DNA of 64,000 nucleotides from JAXDTI01 sp034090045 (GCA_034090045.1 JAXDTI010000002.1:1-64000); one strand, 5' to 3'. Positions 54,418-64,000 are shown, numbered from the stretch's first letter. Notes: generated from the sequence alone by a model not told the origin. Numbers and translations: made by a program.

Positions 54418-56514
54418 ATGGCGACTCGTATAAACACCGGCGGCTCCAAAGCAGCCCCCCAAAAAACAAAACCCCCGGCGAGGGTCGCCGGGCCTGTACC
54501 GCAAATCCCGGTGACCGAAGTTTTTCCGGTCATAGAAGACGGACTGTGGCCGGCGAAAGCCGTGGAAGGTGAATCGTTTCCGGTGCGCGCCACCGTGTTT
54601 CGTGACGGTCACGACGCATACGCCGCCGAAGCTGTCCTGACCAACCCGAACGGCACCGACACGATGCGAGCCAGGATGCACGAAATAGGTATCGGTCTCG
54701 ACCGTTTCGAGGCGTGGCTGCTGCCGAAACGCCCCGGCGACTGGACGTTTAGGGTCGAATCCTGGTCAGACCCGTACACGACCTGGCTCCATGATGCCGG
54801 CATCAAGATTCCTGCCGGCATCGACGTGGAGGTTACGTTAATGGAGGGCGCGAAAGTGCTGAAACGCGCAATAGCGGGCGAAGCCATCCAAAACCCCACC
54901 CAGAAACCGCTGCCAGCTGCCGCCGCGAAAACCCTGCGCACCGCAATCAAGAAGCTCACCGACACCACCTTGACACCCGAAAAACGCCTAGAAGCCGGAA
55001 CGAAACCACAGGTGGTACGGGTTTTTAATGATTATCCGCTCCGTGACCTGATCGGCGCGAGCCGAGCCTATAAACTTCAGGTAGACCGGGAACGCGCCCT
55101 CACCGGCGCCTGGTACGAGATTTTTCCGCGCTCTATCGGCGCCCACAAAACCGGGGACGGCGAGTGGGTTTCTGGGACACTACGCAGCGCCGCCGCCGAC
55201 CTGGATCGGATTGCCGGCATGGGGTTCAACGTGGTCTATCTGACACCGATTCACCCTATCGGAACAACATTCCGCAAGGGCCGCAACAACACTCTCACCG
55301 CTGAACCGGGCGACCCCGGCAGCCCCTACGGTATCGGTTCGGCGGCGGGCGGTCATGACACAATCCACCCTGACCTGGGAGATTTCTCGGATTTTGACTG
55401 GTTCGTGGCGCAGGCCCGCGACCGCGACATGGAGGTGGCGCTGGATATCGCGTTGCAGTGCTCCCCCGACCACCCGTGGGTCACTGAACACCCGGAATGG
55501 TTCAAACGGCGAGCCGACGGCTCAATCGCATACGCCGAGAACCCGCCGAAAAAATATCAAGACATCTATCCGCTGTCGTTCGATGAAGATCCCGAGGGGC
55601 TCTATAGGGCGATAAAGGCGGTGCTGGAACTGTGGATTAAACACGGTGTCACGATTTTCAGGGTAGATAACCCGCACACGAAACCTGTCGCGTTCTGGCA
55701 GCGGCTGCTCGCAGAGATGCATCTCGCGCACCCTCAGGTGCTGTTCCTGGCGGAGGCGTTCACCCGACCCGCCATGATGCGCACCCTCGCCGAGGTCGGG
55801 TTCCACCAGTCATACACCTATTTCGCGTGGCGAAACAACCCGTGGGAACTGGGTGAATACCTGCGGGAACTGGCTGAGGACACCGCACATTTCCTGCGGC
55901 CGACGTTCTGGCCGACAACACATGACATTCTCACGCAGGTGATGGTCGATGGCGGAGAAAACGCCTATCTGATGCGGGCAGTACTCGCGGCGACCGGCTC
56001 ACCAACGTGGGGCATCTATTCGGGGTATGAGCTGGTGGAGAACGTGCAGCGTCCCGGTTTTGAAGAGGCCATAGACAACGAAAAATACGAGTTTAAGCCA
56101 CGCGAATACGACTCGATCAGGGCAGTCGCCATCTCGAAAATGCTGCAAACCCTGAACCGGGCGCGCGCGGAACATCCAGCGCTGCAGCGGCTGCGTAACC
56201 TCACGATACACGAGACAACACACGATGATGTGCTGTGTTTTTCCAAGCACCTGGACGCTTGGGAGTCGCCGAACGGACACGCCGACACGGTGATTGTACT
56301 GGTAAACATGAATCCGCATTGGCGAGCGACCGGCGAGGTACACCTGGATTTGTCCAGGTTGGGGATCCCGGCACCGGGTGCGGATTCCGGCTGGACGGTG
56401 ATGCGGGTGCGTGACCTGCTTGACGGTCAAGTCTACGACTGGGGGGCACGCAACTATTTTGACCTGGATCCGGCACTCAGGGTCGCCCACGTTTTTGCTG
56501 TAGAAAACCTGTAG
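54418..56514 (+). CDS. glgE: Maltosyltransferase GlgE
   Basis: 698 aa GH13_3 enzyme that extends alpha-1,4-glucan from maltose-1-phosphate. Order: N-terminal beta domain (about 20-130), barrel with ALDIALQCSPDHPWV, nucleophile D in IFRVDNPHTKP, acid E in LFLAEAFTRP, and FWPTTHDILTQ. The ATG at 54418 is preceded by AAAGGCGA; the frame starts earlier at a GTG (54388). It lies 51 nt after trpS and 98 nt before glgB. The partners that make maltose-1-phosphate (treS/mak or glgM) are not in this window. Confidence 0.92.
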   Translation: MATRINTGGSKAAPQKTKPPARVAGPVPQIPVTEVFPVIEDGLWPAKAVEGESFPVRATVFRDGHDAYAAEAVLTNPNGTDTMRARMHEIGIGLDRFEAWLLPKRPGDWTFRVESWSDPYTTWLHDAGIKIPAGIDVEVTLMEGAKVLKRAIAGEAIQNPTQKPLPAAAAKTLRTAIKKLTDTTLTPEKRLEAGTKPQVVRVFNDYPLRDLIGASRAYKLQVDRERALTGAWYEIFPRSIGAHKTGDGEWVSGTLRSAAADLDRIAGMGFNVVYLTPIHPIGTTFRKGRNNTLTAEPGDPGSPYGIGSAAGGHDTIHPDLGDFSDFDWFVAQARDRDMEVALDIALQCSPDHPWVTEHPEWFKRRADGSIAYAENPPKKYQDIYPLSFDEDPEGLYRAIKAVLELWIKHGVTIFRVDNPHTKPVAFWQRLLAEMHLAHPQVLFLAEAFTRPAMMRTLAEVGFHQSYTYFAWRNNPWELGEYLRELAEDTAHFLRPTFWPTTHDILTQVMVDGGENAYLMRAVLAATGSPTWGIYSGYELVENVQRPGFEEAIDNEKYEFKPREYDSIRAVAISKMLQTLNRARAEHPALQRLRNLTIHETTHDDVLCFSKHLDAWESPNGHADTVIVLVNMNPHWRATGEVHLDLSRLGIPAPGADSGWTVMRVRDLLDGQVYDWGARNYFDLDPALRVAHVFAVENL

Positions 56515-56612
56515 CTCGGGGGACGGCGCTTTGGCGTGCATCCTTGAAACTGTCCGGAAAGCTCTACGGCGGTTTGAGCACTTTTCGGGCGGATCCGTGA
56601 GAACCTGTATAT

Positions 56613-58853
56613 ATGGATAATAAACCCGACAGCAATATGTTCCGCACCTCCAATGCGAGCCACAGCGCTCCGCCAGCCGGTCCTATACCCGTTGACCCGC
56701 AAGTACTTGCCGATGTCGCGCACGGACACTACTTCAATCCACACGCGGTACTGGGTGCACACAGCGGCAACGGCGGTGTCACTATCCGCACGGTTCGCCA
56801 CCTCGCGGACGCTGTCGAAATCGTCACCCCCAACAAAATTTATGAAGCCGAACACGAGCAGGACGGAATCTGGGTGGCATACCTCCCCGGTCTCGACACG
56901 ATACCGGACTACCGGGTGCGCGTAACCTACGGTGACGACATCCGAACCCTCGATGACCCGTACCGTTACCTGCCAACACTCGGTGAAATGGATCTGTACC
57001 TTATCAGCGAGGGACGCCACGAAAAACTGTGGAACGTGCTGGGTGCTCACCTGAAAACCTACAGCGGCGAGATGGGCGAAGTGACCGGCGTTGCTTTCGC
57101 GGTATGGGCACCCAACGCCCAGGCCGTGCGGGTTGTCGGCGACTTCAACTACTGGGATGGTGAGGCCACCGCGATGCGCTCCATGGGGTCGAGCGGCATT
57201 TGGGAACTCTTCGTGCCGGGAGCGAATGTCGGGGCACGCTACAAGTTCGAGATTTGCGGTCCGGACGGAAACTGGTTGCAGAAAGCCGACCCGATGGCGC
57301 GCGCCACCGAGGTGCCGCCCCATACCGCCTCTGTCGTGACCCGGCAGTTCCACGAGTGGGGTGACGACGCCTGGATGACCCGCCGCGAATCGGAAAACCC
57401 GCATATCGGACCGATGTCCATATACGAGGTGCATATAGGTTCATGGCGGGAGGGCTTGAGCTATCGCGAACTCGCTGAAGAACTGGTCGGTTACGTGCGC
57501 GAACAGGGCTTCACGCACGTCGAGTTCATGCCGGTCAGCGAGCATCCTTTCGGCGGCTCTTGGGGCTATCAGCAAACCTCCTATTATGCGCCGACCGCCC
57601 GCTATGGCGTGCCCGATGATTTTAGGTACCTCGTTGACGCGCTGCACCAAGCGGGTATAGGTGTCCTGCTCGACTGGGTTCCTGGGCACTTCCCCAAGGA
57701 CGAGTGGGCGCTCGCAAACTTTGACGGAACGAACCTGTATGAGGACCCCGACCCGCAACGCGGCGAACACCCCGACTGGGGGACGCTGGTGTTCAACTAT
57801 GGTCGCCGTGAGGTGCGTAACTTCCTGGTCGCTTCTGCCCTGTACTGGCTCGACGAGTTCCATATTGACGGTCTGCGAGTGGACGCGGTCGCCTCCATGC
57901 TGTACCTGGACTACTCCCGGAAAGAGGGTCAATGGCACCCGAACATATATGGTGGGCGCGAAAACCTGGAGGCGATTTCTTTCCTCCAGGAGACGACAGC
58001 GACCGCATACCGGCTCTACCCCGGCATAGTAATGATCGCGGAAGAGTCCACGGCATGGCCGGGCGTGACCTCCTCGACAGAAAGCGGCGGTCTCGGGTTC
58101 GGTCTCAAATGGAACATGGGGTGGATGAACGACACCTTACGCTATATGCGAGAGAACCCGGTGAACCGCCGCTGGCACCACGGGGAGCTGACATTCTCGC
58201 TGGTTTACGCCTTTTCAGAGAACTACGTGTTGCCTTTCAGTCACGACGAAGTAGTACACGGTAAAGGTTCCTTGCTGGCGCGTATGCCGGGCGACCACTG
58301 GCAGCAAGTCGCGGGACTGCGGCTACTGTACTCGTATCAGTGGTCACATCCGGGCAAGAAACTGCTGTTCATGGGACAGGAGTTTGGTCAAGGTGCCGAA
58401 TGGGGTGCCGACCATTCGCTCGACTGGTGGCTGCTGGACGACCCGATGCACGCTCAACTACAGCAACTGGTCGGTGACCTGAACCGGATTTACCGCGAAG
58501 ACCCGGCACTGTGGGATGACGGATACACCGGTTTCGAGTGGATAAAGGTAAACGATTCGGACTACAACACCCTCGTCTACCTGCGTAAAGGTGTTGATAG
58601 TAGCGGGCATGAGCGGGTGCTTGTATGTGTCGAAAACTTCGCCGGTATCCCTCATGAGAACTATCGGATCGGGTTGCCGCTGCCCGGCGAGTGGGAGGAA
58701 GTCCTCAACACCGATGACCCGCGCTATTCCGGGTCGGGCGTGGTGAATTCCGAGCCGATTGTTGCCGAGGATCAGCCCTGGGATGGGCGACCCTATTCGA
58801 CGGAACTCAGGGTTCCGCCGCTGGGTGCTCTCTGGCTGCGCCCCAAAAAGTAG
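56613..58853 (+). CDS. glgB: 1,4-alpha-glucan branching enzyme
   Basis: 746 aa GH13_9 enzyme that introduces alpha-1,6 branches. Two CBM48-type domains (about 25-115 and 150-240, the latter with [20 protein letters not shown]) precede the barrel. [11 protein letters not shown] in [14 protein letters not shown] in [12 protein letters not shown] and [13 protein letters not shown] are the catalytic motifs. Together with GlgE it makes a branched alpha-glucan. It is the last plus-strand gene before a repeat-rich gap. Confidence 0.95.
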   Translation: MDNKPDSNMFRTSNASHSAPPAGPIPVDPQVLADVAHGHYFNPHAVLGAHSGNGGVTIRTVRHLADAVEIVTPNKIYEAEHEQDGIWVAYLPGLDTIPDYRVRVTYGDDIRTLDDPYRYLPTLGEMDLYLISEGRHEKLWNVLGAHLKTYSGEMGEVTGVAFAVWAPNAQAVRVVGDFNYWDGEATAMRSMGSSGIWELFVPGANVGARYKFEICGPDGNWLQKADPMARATEVPPHTASVVTRQFHEWGDDAWMTRRESENPHIGPMSIYEVHIGSWREGLSYRELAEELVGYVREQGFTHVEFMPVSEHPFGGSWGYQQTSYYAPTARYGVPDDFRYLVDALHQAGIGVLLDWVPGHFPKDEWALANFDGTNLYEDPDPQRGEHPDWGTLVFNYGRREVRNFLVASALYWLDEFHIDGLRVDAVASMLYLDYSRKEGQWHPNIYGGRENLEAISFLQETTATAYRLYPGIVMIAEESTAWPGVTSSTESGGLGFGLKWNMGWMNDTLRYMRENPVNRRWHHGELTFSLVYAFSENYVLPFSHDEVVHGKGSLLARMPGDHWQQVAGLRLLYSYQWSHPGKKLLFMGQEFGQGAEWGADHSLDWWLLDDPMHAQLQQLVGDLNRIYREDPALWDDGYTGFEWIKVNDSDYNTLVYLRKGVDSSGHERVLVCVENFAGIPHENYRIGLPLPGEWEEVLNTDDPRYSGSGVVNSEPIVAEDQPWDGRPYSTELRVPPLGALWLRPKK

Positions 58854-58869
58854 CAGCCCGCCCCCCGGG

Positions 58870-58945
58870 GGCTGTGCCGGGCAGTAGCTTCGGGGGCTGT
58901 GCCGGGCAGTAGCTTCGTGGGCTGTGCCGGGCAGTAGCCCGCCTC
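58870..58945 (+). repeat. Three 25-bp tandem repeats after glgB
   Basis: GCTGTGCCGGGCAGTAGC begins at 58871, 58896 and 58921 (period 25; two full units and a diverged third). It starts 17 nt after the glgB stop. No coding frame is evident. Confidence 0.7.
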
Positions 58946-58970
58946 CTCCGAGAAAAACCCACCTCCGTGA

Positions 58971-59000
58971 CGCTTCCGCCCGCAACTGCGGGCGGAAGCG
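58971..59000 (+). other. 14-bp hairpin adjoining palindromic repeat D
   Basis: CGCTTCCGCCCGCA (58971-58984) pairs with TGCGGGCGGAAGCG (58987-59000) around AC. Its right arm shares three bases with the start of repeat copy D. It may end the glgB transcript, though no T run follows. Confidence 0.55.
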
Positions 59001-59075
59001 TGCATAACTCTGGAGTTTTTGACTATAACTATCCGGTTTCGACGATTTCAAAGCAAAATCTCCAGAGTTATGCAC
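58998..59075. repeat. Palindromic repeat, copy D
   Basis: GTGCATAACTCTGGAG (59000-59015) and CTCCAGAGTTATGCAC (59060-59075) are perfect 16-bp arms; the match extends to 21 of 22. The right half matches copy A. It stands in the gap between glgB and the surface protein, away from any DUF559 gene. Confidence 0.8.
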
Positions 59076-59107
59076 AATCGCCCCGGAGCGTAACCCCGGG
59101 GCGATTG
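59075..59107. terminator. Bidirectional terminator between glgB and the surface protein
   Basis: CAATCGCCCCGG (59075-59086) pairs with CCGGGGCGATTG (59096-59107); TGTTTATT follows on the plus strand. It is 20 nt beyond the surface-protein stop and adjoins repeat D. Confidence 0.65.
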
Positions 59108-59126
59108 TGTTTATTCAGCTACCGAA

Positions 59127-62100
59127 TCACTCGGTGCGGCGGCGCCTGAACGAAAGCACCATCCCGCCTGCGAGGAGCAGCCCGGCGAGCGCGAGCGATA
59201 CACCGAATAGCTCGGCGCCGGTGTCAGGCATACCAGGTCGGGTCGCCGTGCCCGACTTCGGCCCGATCGATGCCGCACAGTTGGATTGTGCAGGTTGAGC
59301 GGTCCAGGTCCAAGTGATCGTGTTCCCGTCCAGAACAACTTTCGCACCGTCTGCTTCCAGCACGGCATCCGGGTTCTCCCAGGTGTAGCCATCAGCGAGG
59401 GTCGCAGTGACTGTGCCCGTCTTCACTGCCGTGCGGGAACCGTAGACGTACTTGCCGTCCTTATCGGCTTTAATAGCCTTACCATCGGAGGTGACCGTGA
59501 GAGTCACGCCCTTCGGTGCTTCAGGCACTTCAATGAATGCCGGAACGTTGCAGGTACCCGGGTCGTTTGCCTTGACCAACAGTGCATTCAAGGTGTCCTG
59601 GTTGACCGCTGCTGGAGCCTGCGGGTCGCTCGGACAGCCCTCATTCTCGGCAGTGCCTGGTTCTACCACGCACTTATCCTTACCGTCCTCAACTCCGTCA
59701 CCATCGGAGTCTTTCAGGTTCGGGTCGGACTGATCTTGACCTGCCTGATCCGGGTCATCAATGGTCTTCCCATAGTTCGGATCATTCTCATCGGTGATCA
59801 CCTTGGTGTTGAGTTCTTCACCGTCCTTGAGACCGTCACCGTCAGTATCCGGGTTATTCGGGTCAGTGTTACCGGGCATACCGTCCGGGTCGTGCTGCCG
59901 ATCCTTAAACGGATTCTTCGCCCCAGATATTTCGTCACCGTCATTCACGCCGTCATCATCGGAATCCGGATTAATCGGGTTTGTCTTAGGCTGACCGGCC
60001 TGATCCGGGTCATCAATGGTCTTCCCATAGTTCGGATCATTCTCATCGGTGATCACCTTGGTGTTGAGTTCTTCACCGTCCTTGAGACCGTCACCGTCAG
60101 TATCCGGGTTATTCGGGTCAGTCTCGTCTCCAGAGTTCGGCTTACCGTCCAAACCTGTTACCTCGTCACCATCGTTGATGCCGTCACCGTCAGTATCCGG
60201 ATTAGTCGGGTCAGTAGGAGCACCAGGCTTTCCAGGATCGATCTTGTTCCCGTCCTTATCGTAGGGATTCTTCGCACCGGTCACCTCGTCACCATCGTTG
60301 ATGCCGTCACCGTCAGTATCCGGATTAGTCGGGTCAGTGTTGTGATCTTTCTCGTCACCGTCATTGAGACCGTCACCGTCAGTGTCCGGGTTCTTCGGGT
60401 CGGTACCTTCGTCAGCCTCGGTATTATCGTTCACGCCGTCACCATCATCGTCTACATCGGTGGTGTCGGGGTCGCCGTCACCATCAGTATCGAGTTTGAT
60501 AACAGCAGTGACATTGTCATCGACAGCGTCCGAGCCGTCCGGATAGTCAACTAGAACCGGCACGTTAACCACTTCTTCACGGGCACCATCTTTACCCATC
60601 GGAACAACGGTGATGCTCAGTTCACCGGTGTTTTCATCGATCTCGATCGTGTAACCATCGGGGGCGGTGAAGGTATCCGGGATTGAGAACCTCGTACCGT
60701 CTGGGTAGCTGTCACCGTCATTGGTCGGCGTAACCTTGGTGGTCTCACCGGCCGGTGTTACAGTCTCGGCGTACTTCGGCTGCGGATCTACGATACTGCA
60801 GTCCGTGTCGGCGTTAATCTTCACGTTCCAGCTGCTGGTTACGGTGTCCGGAACAGCATAGCCGTCCTTTGCCACTGCGGTGATCGTGTATGTTCCGGCA
60901 CCCTTTTCGACTGTACCTGCAGCAACATTGTCGTTGTTGATCTTGTACTGCAGGCCCTCATCATCGGGAATCACAATCTCGCCGTTGTGGTCACAGGTGC
61001 CATCACCGCTGGTCGGCTGGGTGACGGTACCGGGCTTGTTCGGGTCGAAGGTCGGGGTGGCGTCCTTCGGTTGAACAGTCACCTTTGCTGTTACAGTGTC
61101 GGTGGAGTTGTCCGGGTAGGTGACGGTCACGGTGTAGCTATATTCGCCCACCGCAGCCGACGGCGGGACGGTAATCACGCCTGTTGTAGCGTCGATGGTT
61201 GCACCTTGCGGGGCGTCCGGCGGCAGACTGAACCGTGCACCCTTGAGGGTGTCCGGGGTGGTGAGAGCAGTCGGGTCGATCGTCTCTGTCGCTGGCGTGG
61301 TGGTCACGTCATCGAAAGTGATCGGTGCTGTCGTGATCTCGCTACCCCGCTTGCCGGAGGCATCTGCCGGGGTGTTGGGCTGCCACAAGTCCGCGTCTGT
61401 CTTATCGCAGTTCGCGTCCTTAATATGGGCACCGTAGTGCCACGGCCCATCGTAGCCGCTCAGCGTGTGACCAGCATCGGCGGTGGCAGTGACGGTGAGC
61501 CGTTCTCCGTAATCGTAGGTGAACTTGCCTTCCGTCAACGCCACATCACGCGTGTTGCCGTCCTTTGCCGCTTTCGCCGTGTAGGTCACGCCGGTGGTCG
61601 GTGTGACGGTGACACTCGGCTTTAACGCACACTTGGCATCTGAGCTGTTGGCAGCGCCCTGAGATGGGTTGCCCCCATCGGTCGGCTGCGTGGGTGTCAC
61701 GGCACCACAGTCAGTGTCGTGGGCGGTCTGCTGAGCCGTGATAGTGAAGGTCTTCGGATCAGCGTTGTGCGTGTCTGCCCAGGTGTATCCGCTATCAAGG
61801 GTGGCTGTGAGCGTGTATTCGGTATCCGTGTTCAACTCAGCGGTCTGCTTTTTGCCGTCCTGCGAATCCGTGAGCGTCACGTTCGGCGTAACCGACCAGG
61901 TGACGTTGTCTTTCTTGGTGAGGGTCACGCTCGGTTTCGCGTTCGGGTTCGTGCACTGCCCATCATTGGAGTCAAGACCGGTAAATGTGTAGTCAGCTTC
62001 GGTGACTGCCGGAACCTGGGAACAGGCAGCGTCCTTCTCGACGGCATCGAAACTCCACTGGCTGGTTACGGTGTCAGGAATCGTGTATCCAGCCTCGGCG

Positions 62101-64000
62101 GTGGCAGTGACAGTCAGCCGCTCACCATACTCGTAGGTGAACTTGCCGTCCGTCAACGCCACGTCACGCGTGTTGCCGCCCTTTGTCGCTGTCGCCGTGT
62201 AGGTCACGCCGGTAGTCGGGGTGACTGTGACACTCGGTTTCGCCGCACACTTGGCATCGTCGAAGCCACTTGCCCCGGTAGACGGGTTAGTCGGATCGCC
62301 CGGTTTCTTCGGTGTCACTTCACTTGGGCCCTGCGCGTCCACCTGGTAGTCACCGGTGTCGGTTGCCGTACCGGTGCGCGGCCCGTTGTTTTCGTTCTTG
62401 TCGGGAGCGGTGTAGTTCACTTTCACCGTGTAGTCGGTCCTGGAGACCTCGCCACTTGGCGGGGTGACAGTAATCTTGCAGTATTTCTGCCCGTCTTTGT
62501 CGATCACCTCGGTCTGGGTGCCGTCCGGCAGCCCCTCCACGGCGCAGGATTCGATGGTGTTGCCCGCAATATTGGTTATCGGGGCCTCTACCACAACCGG
62601 ATCTGGGGCACCCGCCTGGATAGTGATTGCCGGGGCATCAACAGTCGGCATGGCGGCACAACCGTCATCGTCAATAGCGCCATCGACCCCTTTCAACGCC
62701 TCGGGTGTTCCGGGGCACTTATCCAAATCGTTCGTAACGCCGTCATTGTCGTCATCGTTATCTGCCCAGACGGCATAGACGGTGTCGCCGGCAACCAAGG
62801 AGCCACGGTAGTTCGGGTCAGCCGTGCCCGCATCAGCCTGGGTCTTGTCTTCGTTCCAGCCGAGGAACCGGTAGCCCGCGCGGGTCGGGGACTGGGGAGC
62901 CTGCCAATCCGCCTGGGAAATATCCACGGTTACGGGGTTCTCGGTGGTGTCGAACCTGCCGCGGTTCGGGTCGAAAGTGACAATCTGGTCACTGGTGTAT
63001 ACCGCATACACCACCTGGTGGGTGGTGACCGGCGTGGTGTTCAAGAACCGCTCGGTGTTTTCTACGAGCGCAGCATACTTCGCTGTCGTGGTGGTGAAGT
63101 CGGCGCCGTCAGCGCTGAGGTTCAACGCCGTCAGTCCCCGTTCAGTCACCCACCCGAGGAAAGTCTTGGAGGTGTCGGTAGGTGTCGGGTTTGCCGGGAA
63201 AGCATCCCCGGTGCCCTGTACACCGTTGGCGAAACCGTTGGCCTGATAGTCGGTTTCGTCCGCATACTTTTCAGCATCCGGCACCACTTTCACTCCGGTG
63301 TCATCCACCATCTGACCGGTAGCGTCCTGAACCTTTTGCAATTTGCCGTTGGTCGGGTTGAAGAGCACGCGGGTGCGCACCCGAGTGTTCAACCAGTCGG
63401 AGGGCAGTGACGAGCCATCGGAGGCATCGAATTGCAGGCGCATATCTTTAACCAGGGTGGGCAGGGTTGAGGCTGCTGTCTGCGCGTTCTGGGTTTCGGC
63501 GGTCTTGTACATCTTCGCCAGGTTCAGCGTCCACGGGTATGCCTGATACTTCTTGTCGGCAGACCGTTTGCTTTCCGGATCGTATTCGGCATCCTTGACG
63601 GTGACTTCCTGGCGCACGTCACTGCCCACCAGGTTGCCTTTTTCGTCGTACTCGTTGCCGAGCGCCCTGGAATAGCCCATCAGCACGTCGCCGCTCGGAA
63701 TCGGGGTGTACATCATGCGGACACGCGCCGAATCGTAATAGGTGTAGCCACTCACCGATGTGGTGTTCGTCATGAAGTCGGCTTTATCTTGTGGCGCCAG
63801 GTTCGGATTCGTGTACACATCGTTGATGTAATCCTCAAAGGCTTTCTGGTCAGCATCCGAATTGGTGGAAGTGTTCTGGTAGTTGTTTGTGAAAACCTGC
63901 TGGTAGGGAACCTTATCCGACTTGCTTACCACAGCGGAGGACAGGTTGTCGGTGTTATCCGAAAGCACCAGTTTTGTGGCCTCCGGGTTCGTAGCGGAAT
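59127..64000 (-). CDS. Giant wall-anchored surface protein, 5' part beyond the window
   Basis: At least 1,623 residues; the frame is open to the right edge, so the start and signal peptide are not seen. From the visible N-terminus: a unique region (64000-63060), an InlB-type B-repeat (TRAGYRFLGWNEDK, YAVWADN, 63040-62760), a thrombospondin type 3 unit (DDNDDDNDGVTNDLDKCPGT), several similar modules containing PSVTVTPTTGVTYTA and GERLTVTATAEAG, two Rib/alpha-like modules (near 61300 and 60700), then a long DTDGDGLNDGDE-type calcium-repeat stalk (60500-59700), and a last module. The C-terminus is RPGMPDTGAELFG, a hydrophobic span and RRRRTE: a sortase signal with Met in place of Leu. It is a likely adhesin or long stalk protein. 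Confidence 0.9.
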   Translation of the reverse strand, partial: SATNPEATKLVLSDNTDNLSSAVVSKSDKVPYQQVFTNNYQNTSTNSDADQKAFEDYINDVYTNPNLAPQDKADFMTNTTSVSGYTYYDSARVRMMYTPIPSGDVLMGYSRALGNEYDEKGNLVGSDVRQEVTVKDAEYDPESKRSADKKYQAYPWTLNLAKMYKTAETQNAQTAASTLPTLVKDMRLQFDASDGSSLPSDWLNTRVRTRVLFNPTNGKLQKVQDATGQMVDDTGVKVVPDAEKYADETDYQANGFANGVQGTGDAFPANPTPTDTSKTFLGWVTERGLTALNLSADGADFTTTTAKYAALVENTERFLNTTPVTTHQVVYAVYTSDQIVTFDPNRGRFDTTENPVTVDISQADWQAPQSPTRAGYRFLGWNEDKTQADAGTADPNYRGSLVAGDTVYAVWADNDDDNDGVTNDLDKCPGTPEALKGVDGAIDDDGCAAMPTVDAPAITIQAGAPDPVVVEAPITNIAGNTIESCAVEGLPDGTQTEVIDKDGQKYCKITVTPPSGEVSRTDYTVKVNYTAPDKNENNGPRTGTATDTGDYQVDAQGPSEVTPKKPGDPTNPSTGASGFDDAKCAAKPSVTVTPTTGVTYTATATKGGNTRDVALTDGKFTYEYGERLTVTATAEAGYTIPDTVTSQWSFDAVEKDAACSQVPAVTEADYTFTGLDSNDGQCTNPNAKPSVTLTKKDNVTWSVTPNVTLTDSQDGKKQTAELNTDTEYTLTATLDSGYTWADTHNADPKTFTITAQQTAHDTDCGAVTPTQPTDGGNPSQGAANSSDAKCALKPSVTVTPTTGVTYTAKAAKDGNTRDVALTEGKFTYDYGERLTVTATADAGHTLSGYDGPWHYGAHIKDANCDKTDADLWQPNTPADASGKRGSEITTAPITFDDVTTTPATETIDPTALTTPDTLKGARFSLPPDAPQGATIDATTGVITVPPSAAVGEYSYTVTVTYPDNSTDTVTAKVTVQPKDATPTFDPNKPGTVTQPTSGDGTCDHNGEIVIPDDEGLQYKINNDNVAAGTVEKGAGTYTITAVAKDGYAVPDTVTSSWNVKINADTDCSIVDPQPKYAETVTPAGETTKVTPTNDGDSYPDGTRFSIPDTFTAPDGYTIEIDENTGELSITVVPMGKDGAREEVVNVPVLVDYPDGSDAVDDNVTAVIKLDTDGDGDPDTTDVDDDGDGVNDNTEADEGTDPKNPDTDGDGLNDGDEKDHNTDPTNPDTDGDGINDGDEVTGAKNPYDKDGNKIDPGKPGAPTDPTNPDTDGDGINDGDEVTGLDGKPNSGDETDPNNPDTDGDGLKDGEELNTKVITDENDPNYGKTIDDPDQAGQPKTNPINPDSDDDGVNDGDEISGAKNPFKDRQHDPDGMPGNTDPNNPDTDGDGLKDGEELNTKVITDENDPNYGKTIDDPDQAGQDQSDPNLKDSDGDGVEDGKDKCVVEPGTAENEGCPSDPQAPAAVNQDTLNALLVKANDPGTCNVPAFIEVPEAPKGVTLTVTSDGKAIKADKDGKYVYGSRTAVKTGTVTATLADGYTWENPDAVLEADGAKVVLDGNTITWTWTAQPAQSNCAASIGPKSGTATRPGMPDTGAELFGVSLALAGLLLAGGMVLSFRRRRTE
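59744..60122 (-). repeat. Exact 124-bp direct repeat in the calcium-repeat stalk
   Basis: 59744-59867 equals 59999-60122 base for base (offset 255). A second pair of about 56 bp is at 60160-60215 and 60283-60338. Identity at silent positions shows recent duplication, so stalk length probably varies between strains. Confidence 0.85.

Noticed and set aside
59286..60554. 422-residue frame antisense to the calcium-repeat stalk, repetitive (VRIILIGDHLGVEFF twice)
   Set aside because: Its repeats mirror the DNA duplications of the real minus-strand gene; no ribosome site or domain.
61719..63410. 563-residue frame antisense to the surface protein
   Set aside because: Shadow of a strongly biased coding strand; no recognisable domain.

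Overview
The window looks like the chromosome of a high-GC Gram-positive bacterium, most likely a member of the Actinomycetaceae (a Mobiluncus or Varibaculum relative is a low-confidence guess). The evidence is the gyrB-gyrA-DUF3566-tRNA-Ile-tRNA-Ala block, extended forms of S5, S3, L4 and L17, a short-lid adenylate kinase, a zinc-type S14, the GlgE glycogen pathway, and frequent GTG/TTG starts and stop-start overlaps.

Layout. 1-5.0 kb is the end of a prophage or integrative element: a truncated holin, a Cpl-7-repeat amidase, two small helper proteins and two overlapping large serine recombinases, closed by a strong terminator. 5.1-10.7 kb holds two tRNAs, DUF3566, gyrA and gyrB, with rnhA where recF would often be. 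11.6-19.8 kb carries nrdF, a DUF3152-like secreted protein, tsaE, alr, nnrD, coaA and glmM (minus strand), followed by rplM-rpsI and a plus-strand truA. 22.1-48.9 kb is the S10-spc-alpha ribosomal supercluster on the minus strand. It is cut between rpsQ and rplN by about 11 kb of unrelated genes.

That insertion (about 32.5-43.5 kb) is the most interesting part of the window. It holds a DUF559 endonuclease-like gene bracketed by palindromic repeats, feoA-feoB-feoC-like genes, a CDF metal exporter with an altered metal site, a CydDC-type ABC pair, a YbaN-family membrane protein and a ferrochelatase of the Gram-negative sequence type. Three DtxR/IdeR-like boxes precede feoA, the ABC pair and hemH. 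This suggests one iron-repressed unit for Fe(II) import, export of excess metal and heme or porphyrin handling.

49.4-58.9 kb has mnmA (minus) and glgX, trpS, glgE and glgB (plus). GlgX debranches glycogen; GlgE and GlgB build it from maltose-1-phosphate. The right edge (59.1-64 kb) is the C-terminal part of a giant cell-wall-anchored protein with InlB-like, Rib-like and thrombospondin-type-3 calcium repeats and a sorting signal of the variant MPDTG.

Two repeat families recur. One is a 76-80 bp palindromic element (ends GTGCAYAACTCTGG) seen four times; the other is a GGGACGGAG...CTCCGTCCC hairpin seen after at least four plus-strand genes. Neither belongs to a family I can name. All calls are by eye; no database search was run.
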